From assembly GCF_026339735.1 (NCBI RefSeq), contig NZ_JAPEQG010000001.1:3100001-3164000 (forward strand): a stretch of DNA of 64,000 bases, in the 5' to 3' direction. Below the pieces are notes generated by a model that saw only the letters and a list, made by a program, of their open reading frames with translations, had not been told where the DNA came from and made no database searches. Both the position numbers and the translations under genes were made by a program. Origin of the DNA: Streptomyces sp. NBC_01669. Lineage in GTDB: Bacteria; Actinomycetota; Actinomycetes; Streptomycetales; Streptomycetaceae. Positions 59,795 to 64,000 of the stretch are shown piece by piece (the first letter of the stretch is position 1; each line of letters opens with the position of its first letter).

Positions 59795-60466
59795 ATGCGT
59801 CTCGTCATCGCCCGCTGCTCCGTGGACTACGCGGGCCGGCTCACGGCCCACCTGCCCTCCGCTCCCCGTCTCATCCTGGTGAAGGCGGACGGGAGCGTCT
59901 CCATCCATGCCGACGACAGGGCGTACAAACCCCTCAACTGGATGTCACCGCCCTGCACACTGAAGGAGGGCGCCGACGACACCGAGGGCGTCTGGACCGT
60001 GGTGAACAAAGCGGGCGAAAAACTGATCATCACGATGGAGGAGATCCTCCACGACTCCTCGCACGAACTGGGCGTCGATCCGGGCCTCATCAAGGACGGC
60101 GTGGAAGCACACCTGCAGGAACTCCTCGCCGACCGGATCGAGATCCTCGGCGAGGGCTACACCCTGATCCGCCGCGAATACCCCACCGCCATCGGCCCGG
60201 TCGACATCCTGTGCCGGGACGCGGACGGGAAGACCGTGGCCGTGGAGCTGAAGCGCCGCGGTGACATCGACGGCGTGGAGCAGCTGACCCGCTACCTGGA
60301 ACTGCTCAACCGCGATCCCCACCTCGCCCCGGTGAAGGGCATCTTTGCGGCGCAGGAGATCAAGCCGCAGGCCCGGGTGCTGGCGACGGACCGCGGAATC
60401 GGCTGCGTGGTGCTCGACTACGACGCCATGCGCGGCATCGAGGACGACAAGCTCCGCCTGTTCTGA
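59795..60466 (+). CDS. nucS: Mismatch-specific endonuclease NucS (EndoMS)
   Basis: The 223-residue enzyme cuts both strands at mismatches, giving actinobacteria without MutS/MutL a mismatch repair route. The N-terminal domain is [20 protein letters not shown]; the nuclease domain carries the PD-(D/E)XK motif GPVDILCRD...[20 protein letters not shown]. The final residues DKLRLF match the C-terminal sliding clamp-binding motif. The ATG at 59795 fits the family. A strong terminator follows. Confidence 0.95.
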   Translation: MRLVIARCSVDYAGRLTAHLPSAPRLILVKADGSVSIHADDRAYKPLNWMSPPCTLKEGADDTEGVWTVVNKAGEKLIITMEEILHDSSHELGVDPGLIKDGVEAHLQELLADRIEILGEGYTLIRREYPTAIGPVDILCRDADGKTVAVELKRRGDIDGVEQLTRYLELLNRDPHLAPVKGIFAAQEIKPQARVLATDRGIGCVVLDYDAMRGIEDDKLRLF

Positions 60467-60484
60467 CCACGGTCACCGCACCAC

Positions 60485-60524
60485 GGAAGGCCCCGGACCC
60501 GCGCTGTGCGGTCCGGGGCCTTCC
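60485..60524 (+). terminator. Terminator after nucS
   Basis: A perfect 15-bp stem GGAAGGCCCCGGACC and complement with a 10-nt loop lies 18 bp after the nucS stop; it can also serve the convergent ATPase gene. Confidence 0.88.
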
Positions 60525-60554
60525 ACGTCTGTGCGGACGTGCGCTCAGAGCCTC

Positions 60555-63026
60555 TCAGGCCACGACCGGTTCCGCAGAGGTGCCGGAGGCGCTCGCCGTC
60601 GTGGACGGGCCGCTCGCCGAGTCGGAGGTGCCCGGGGGTGTCGGCTCCGTCGGGGTGTCGGTCGGGGTGGGGGTGTCGGTCGGCTGCGTCTCCGTCGGGG
60701 TCGGAGTGGCCGTCTTGGTCGGCGTCTTCGTGGGTGTCCTGGTCGGCGACTTGGTGGGCGTGCCCGGGGAACTGGGCCTCCCGCTCGTCGGCCGGCCCGA
60801 ACTCGGGCTGTCGCTCGGCCCGCTCGACTCCGAGGACGGTGCACCGCTGCCGCTCGGGGTGACCTGACTGCCGGACGGTCCCGGCGTCGAGGGCGAGCCG
60901 CTCGACGAGGCTCCGCCCGGTGTCGAGTCGTCCGCCGGCTCGTCGGCCGGGAGCCCGTTCTCGCTGTCGTCCTCGCCCGCCGACTGCTCGGTCGAGACGC
61001 TTCCGCCGTCCCGGGCGTCGCTGCTGGACGTCATGCCGAGCGTCACCACGGTGCCGAGCACCGCGGCCAGCAGGACGCCCGCGCCTGCCGCGACCAGATT
61101 GCGCCGGGCGCCGCCCAGCACCGCCTTGCGGCCGTCGAATCCATCGGTGCCGGATGCCGGGACGGCCCGGGATATCAGCGCGGTGTCGTCCTCGGACATC
61201 CGCGGCAGCACCATCGGCCCGGCCGCGGGTATGCCGCCGGGCGGCGACACGAACTCGTCGTACCGTGCGGCCGGTGTCTCCTCGCCTGCCGGTGTGCGGC
61301 CGCCGGGCAATGTGCCGGCGCGGTCCGCGACCAGGGCGAGTGCCCGGCGTCCGGCCACTGCCCCGGACTTGTCGGCGAGCGCGCCGCGCATGCCGATCGA
61401 GGTCTCCAGTTCGGCCCTGGCCCGGTCCGGATTCCCGTTGCAGAGTGCGAGGACGCCCAACTCGTGGTGGAAGTAGGCCTCCTCCGCGACCTCACCGGCA
61501 ATCCTGGCGGCCTCCTGCCCCAGCCGCAGGGTCTTCTCCCAGCCGCTCCAGTGCAGCCCGGCCGCGAAGGCGGGGGCGGCGCTGCGGGCCAGCAGCACGG
61601 CGGCGCTGACCTGTCCGGCCCCGTCACCGGGGACCAGCCGGGTCATGGCCGCGACGATCGCGTCGGCCTCGGCGACGGCACGGGCGGCGGTGACCGAGGG
61701 GTGCCCGGCCCACCAGGCGTAGTGCTGGGCGGCGGTGCGGGCCCGGTCGTCCGCGTCCTCGCCGTATCCGGCGGCCTCCAGCTGGGCGACGACTCCGGGG
61801 GCCAGCCGGTAGCGGGAACCGGCCGGGGAGAGCAGTCCGCAGGCGGCCAGCTCACCGAGCGCGGCATCGGCGTGGGTGTCCCCCACGAGCGCCGGCAGAT
61901 GCGCCTGGTGCGGCACCTCGCCGCCGAGTGCGACCGAGAAGTGCAGGGTGTCGCGTGCCGGACCGCTCAGCCGGGAGGCGAGCAGCGCGGCGGGTGCCGC
62001 GCCCTCACCGAGGCTGGGCAGCGGTACGTCCTGGCCGTCGGCGCCCTTCGCGAAGACGTCGTCGACGGGCCGGCCCTCGGCGTAGCCCTGCTCGTCGTAG
62101 GCGGTCGGGTCGGTGCGCAGCATGTCGCGCTGGCGCAGCAGGGCGCCCGCCTGGACGAAGCGCAGCGGCAGCCCCTCGGACTCGAACCAGAGGTCACCCG
62201 CCCAGTTCGCCTCGTCGTCGGTGAGCGGCCGCTCGACGACCTGTTCCAGCAGCGCGACGGAGGCGCTGCGGCCCAGTCCTGCGAGGAAAACCTCTTCGAG
62301 GTGCGCGTCGGCGGTGGGCGCCGGGACGTCGGGGGTGGTGGCGATCAGGAAGGCGCACTCGGGCGTCGCGTCGAGCAGCTCGTCCAGCCCGGCCCCGCCG
62401 AACTCCAGGTCGTCGAGGACGACGACGGCGCCGATGGACCCGAGCTTTTCGAGAAGCACGGCACGGTCGGGGCGGAGCAGCGGTGCGTCGTAGACCGCCT
62501 CGAAGAGCCCGTACAGCAGGTCCGTGACGGTGCGCTTGAGGCCGGAGAGCCGGACGACTCCGTCCGGTGCGAGGTCCGCGCAGTCGGCGGCGACAGCGCC
62601 CAGCAGCGCCGTGCGGCCGGATCCGGCCGGCCCCGTGAGCCGTACCGAGCGGCCGCGCGCCAGCAGACGTACCAGCCGCTCGCGCTCCTCCTGGCGCTCC
62701 AGGAGCGGCAGTTGGGGGGCGGGCGGACCCGGTGGTACGGGCGGTGCGGCGGCACGCTCGCGGTCGGTGCGCTCGGCGGCGGTGCGGCGGACCGGCACGG
62801 AGGGCTGCTCCCCCGGCGGGCAGAGCTCGACCTCGCTGCCGTCGACCGGGTTGACGGTGAGCAGGAAGTCGCCGGAGACGACCTGCACAACACGCGCCTG
62901 CTGCGTCGGCTGCTGACCGAAATCGCTGGTCAGCGGCGCGCGGGGCTGCGTTCGCCGGCTGCTTTCCTCGCCGTAGCCGTCATTGTCCTGGCCGAAATCT
63001 TCCGGCCCCCGGTGTATCGGGTCCAT
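60555..63026 (-). CDS. Large ATPase-like protein with Arg in the P-loop and a Thr/Pro-rich outer tail
   Basis: The 823-residue protein starts MDPIHRGPEDFGQDNDGYGE. Its AAA/STAND-like ATPase domain has GPAGSGRT (132-139), where the Walker A lysine is replaced by Arg, and a Walker B-like GAVVVLDDLEF. A ~350-residue helical region follows (HYAWWAGHPSVTAARAVAEA, AYFHHELGVLALCNGNPDRA, TPR-like). A membrane helix near 640-668 and ~155 residues of Ser/Thr/Pro repeats (TPTKTPTKTATPTPTETQ) complete it. The tail is probably extracellular and wall-spanning. The ATPase may bind but not hydrolyse nucleotide. An upstream ATG at 63080 adds 18 residues. Its role is unknown. Confidence 0.75.
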   Translation of the reverse strand: MDPIHRGPEDFGQDNDGYGEESSRRTQPRAPLTSDFGQQPTQQARVVQVVSGDFLLTVNPVDGSEVELCPPGEQPSVPVRRTAAERTDRERAAAPPVPPGPPAPQLPLLERQEERERLVRLLARGRSVRLTGPAGSGRTALLGAVAADCADLAPDGVVRLSGLKRTVTDLLYGLFEAVYDAPLLRPDRAVLLEKLGSIGAVVVLDDLEFGGAGLDELLDATPECAFLIATTPDVPAPTADAHLEEVFLAGLGRSASVALLEQVVERPLTDDEANWAGDLWFESEGLPLRFVQAGALLRQRDMLRTDPTAYDEQGYAEGRPVDDVFAKGADGQDVPLPSLGEGAAPAALLASRLSGPARDTLHFSVALGGEVPHQAHLPALVGDTHADAALGELAACGLLSPAGSRYRLAPGVVAQLEAAGYGEDADDRARTAAQHYAWWAGHPSVTAARAVAEADAIVAAMTRLVPGDGAGQVSAAVLLARSAAPAFAAGLHWSGWEKTLRLGQEAARIAGEVAEEAYFHHELGVLALCNGNPDRARAELETSIGMRGALADKSGAVAGRRALALVADRAGTLPGGRTPAGEETPAARYDEFVSPPGGIPAAGPMVLPRMSEDDTALISRAVPASGTDGFDGRKAVLGGARRNLVAAGAGVLLAAVLGTVVTLGMTSSSDARDGGSVSTEQSAGEDDSENGLPADEPADDSTPGGASSSGSPSTPGPSGSQVTPSGSGAPSSESSGPSDSPSSGRPTSGRPSSPGTPTKSPTRTPTKTPTKTATPTPTETQPTDTPTPTDTPTEPTPPGTSDSASGPSTTASASGTSAEPVVA

Positions 63027-63238
63027 CGCCAAAGTCCCCCAGACGCGTCGCGCGGTTGCCCCTCCCGGCCTCGCACGCACCGCTGTCGCTTCTGGTCCGG
63101 TGTCCGCCCCAAGGGTTCCGTCATTCGGGGGACGGCCGAACCCTAGACCTTCGCACAGTATCTACAAACCATCGGGGTGCCACGCCGCCCAGGACGTCAT
63201 GGTCTCGTGAGGATTGTGCGTGTTCGCATGGACGCCCT

Positions 63239-63562
63239 TTACACCCGCGGCAGGGAGTCTGCGGCGATTCCGCCCTCGATGGCCAGAATGCGGTGCAGTC
63301 GGGTCGCCACCAGCAGGCGCTGCATCTGCGGCGGCACGCCGCGGAGCACCAGCCGCCGGCCGGCCCGCCCGGCCCTCCGGTGTGCGCCCATGATGACGCC
63401 CAGTCCGGTGGCGTCCCAGGAGTCCAGCTCGGTCAGGTCGAGCACCAGGTCGCCGACTCCGTCGTCGAGGGCGGAGTGCAGGACCGTACGGGCGTCCGCC
63501 GCGCTCCGGACGTCGAGGCGGCCCCCGACGACCAGCTCGGTGTGGTCGCCCCTGATGTGCAT
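63239..63562 (-). CDS. STAS-domain protein (anti-sigma factor antagonist-like)
   Basis: The 107-residue protein reads MHIRGDHTELVVGGRLDVRS, with VLDLTELDSWDATGLGVIMG carrying the STAS serine/threonine site region (here D-x-T-G-L) and QMQRLLVATRLHRILAIEGG. The phospho-site normally is Ser; here Thr or the aspartate region may substitute. GGGGAG lies 6 nt before the ATG at 63562. ATGs at 63586 and 63706 are alternatives that add weakly conserved residues. No kinase partner is in the window. Confidence 0.85.
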   Translation of the reverse strand: MHIRGDHTELVVGGRLDVRSAADARTVLHSALDDGVGDLVLDLTELDSWDATGLGVIMGAHRRAGRAGRRLVLRGVPPQMQRLLVATRLHRILAIEGGIAADSLPRV

Positions 63563-63756
63563 ATGCGCTCCCCGGGAATACTCCATGGACGGTCCGTCTG
63601 TCTGTTCCTGCCCCTGCTCCGTCTCTGCCACAACTGACTGTGCCGGCCACAGGGAAGTTGCCGTCTGTAAGCGAACCGATACCGAATTCACTCCGTGGAG
63701 TGACATCGGCCCGCTGAAGGCCCACCGCAGCCGGGAGCCTCCCCCCGGCTCCCGGG

Positions 63757-63777
63757 CCTGATCGACGGCAGATCAGG
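63757..63777 (-). terminator. Terminator of the partial dehydrogenase gene
   Basis: CCTGATC pairs with GATCAGG over a 7-nt loop, 22 bp beyond the stop. A second hairpin, CCGGGAGCC/GGCTCCCGG, at 63731-63755 adds to it. Confidence 0.65.
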
Positions 63778-63798
63778 CACCCGGGGGCGCAAAACCGA

Positions 63799-64000
63799 TC
63801 AGTAGGTGTAGAAGCCCTGCCCGCTCTTGCGGCCGATGTCACCTGCATCGACCATCCGGCGCATCAACTCCGGCGCCGCGAACTTCTCGTCCTGCGACTC
63901 GGTGTAGATGTTGGACGTGGCGTGCAGCAGGATGTCGACGCCCGTCAGGTCCGCCGTCGCGAGGGGCCCCATGGCGTGGCCGAAGCCCAGCTTGCAGGCG
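63799..64000 (-). CDS. 3-hydroxybutyryl-CoA dehydrogenase, C-terminal end (5' part outside window)
   Basis: The visible 66 codons read ACKLGFGHAMGPLATADLTG, VDILLHATSNIYTESQDE and DAGDIGRKSGQGFYTY before the stop. This is the C-terminal domain of short-chain 3-hydroxyacyl-CoA dehydrogenases, where GPLxxxDLxG and G-R-K-(S/T)-G-x-G-F-Y are diagnostic. The enzyme reduces acetoacetyl-CoA or oxidises 3-hydroxybutyryl-CoA with NAD(P). It is the natural successor to the thiolase in this window. The gene continues beyond position 64000. Confidence 0.9.
   Translation of the reverse strand, partial: ACKLGFGHAMGPLATADLTGVDILLHATSNIYTESQDEKFAAPELMRRMVDAGDIGRKSGQGFYTY

Noticed and set aside
60600..60760. 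Possible CRISPR or non-coding repeat array (GTCGGGGT/GTCTTGGTC-like words)
   Set aside because: The repeats are in-frame Thr/Pro/Ser codons of the ATPase tail, with no spacer-repeat structure.

Overview
The window is high-GC actinobacterial DNA, almost certainly a Streptomyces chromosome. The evidence is the very high GC content, frequent GTG starts, ATGA/GTGA stop-start overlaps, and marker genes typical of the genus: scy and filP, AfsK-like Ser/Thr kinases, the SCO5389 family, nucS, DUF6230/DUF6114 genes and an IcmA-type mutase. From memory, the order from pfkA to the partial hydroxyacyl-CoA dehydrogenase at the right edge resembles the S. coelicolor interval around SCO5385-SCO5426. This was not checked by alignment.

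Left part (1-9.5 kb) is accessory. It starts with the end of a TIGR04222 membrane protein, followed by a broken thioredoxin copy. Next come an XRE/small-protein/DUF7848 module, a leader region with a hairpin, a winged-helix plus zinc-ribbon protein, fragments of a hydrolase and of an IS630 transposase, and a two-subunit ABC exporter with complementary degenerate ATPase sites. An intact thioredoxin gene closes the segment; the broken and intact copies are direct repeats of about 235 bp.

9.5-24.3 kb is metabolic and regulatory: a MerR-thioredoxin operon, a dicarboxylate symporter divergent from a CitA/CitB-type two-component system, a decayed TnpB remnant, an XRE regulator, then pfkA, pta-ackA and pyk (upper glycolysis, acetate overflow, pyruvate). 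A secreted/membrane DUF6230-DUF6114-Ser/Thr/Pro-rich triad of unknown function follows.

24.3-46.4 kb holds a thioredoxin-TPR protein, TetR, ArsR and MarR regulators with palindromic candidate operators, an isobutyryl-CoA mutase large subunit, an MFS exporter, two DUF3817 proteins, a thiamine-binding protein, three coupled AIM24 genes, an OmpR-type two-component system beside a PepSY protein, and two tandem transmembrane kinases with PQQ-like outer domains. The acyl-CoA genes meaB, thiolase and methylmalonyl-CoA epimerase come next. With the mutase and the hydroxyacyl-CoA dehydrogenase they point to branched-chain/C4-acyl-CoA and methylmalonyl-CoA metabolism that supplies extender units.

46.4-64 kb begins with the polar-growth cytoskeleton genes scy and filP. 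Two paralogous ABC-2 cassettes follow, separated by a KirBac-like protein without a K+ selectivity filter and a conserved unknown. After these come a zinc-finger-like protein, an LLM oxidoreductase, an SCO5389-family protein, the mismatch endonuclease NucS, a large ATPase with an arginine in its P-loop and a Thr/Pro-rich outer tail, a STAS protein and the partial dehydrogenase. No rRNA, tRNA or CRISPR array was seen. No single gene set is clearly a new defence or biosynthetic system. The best candidates for undescribed biology are the AIM24 triad, the DUF6230/DUF6114 triad, the filter-less KirBac-like protein beside the polarisome, and the asymmetric exporter in the thioredoxin-bracketed segment.
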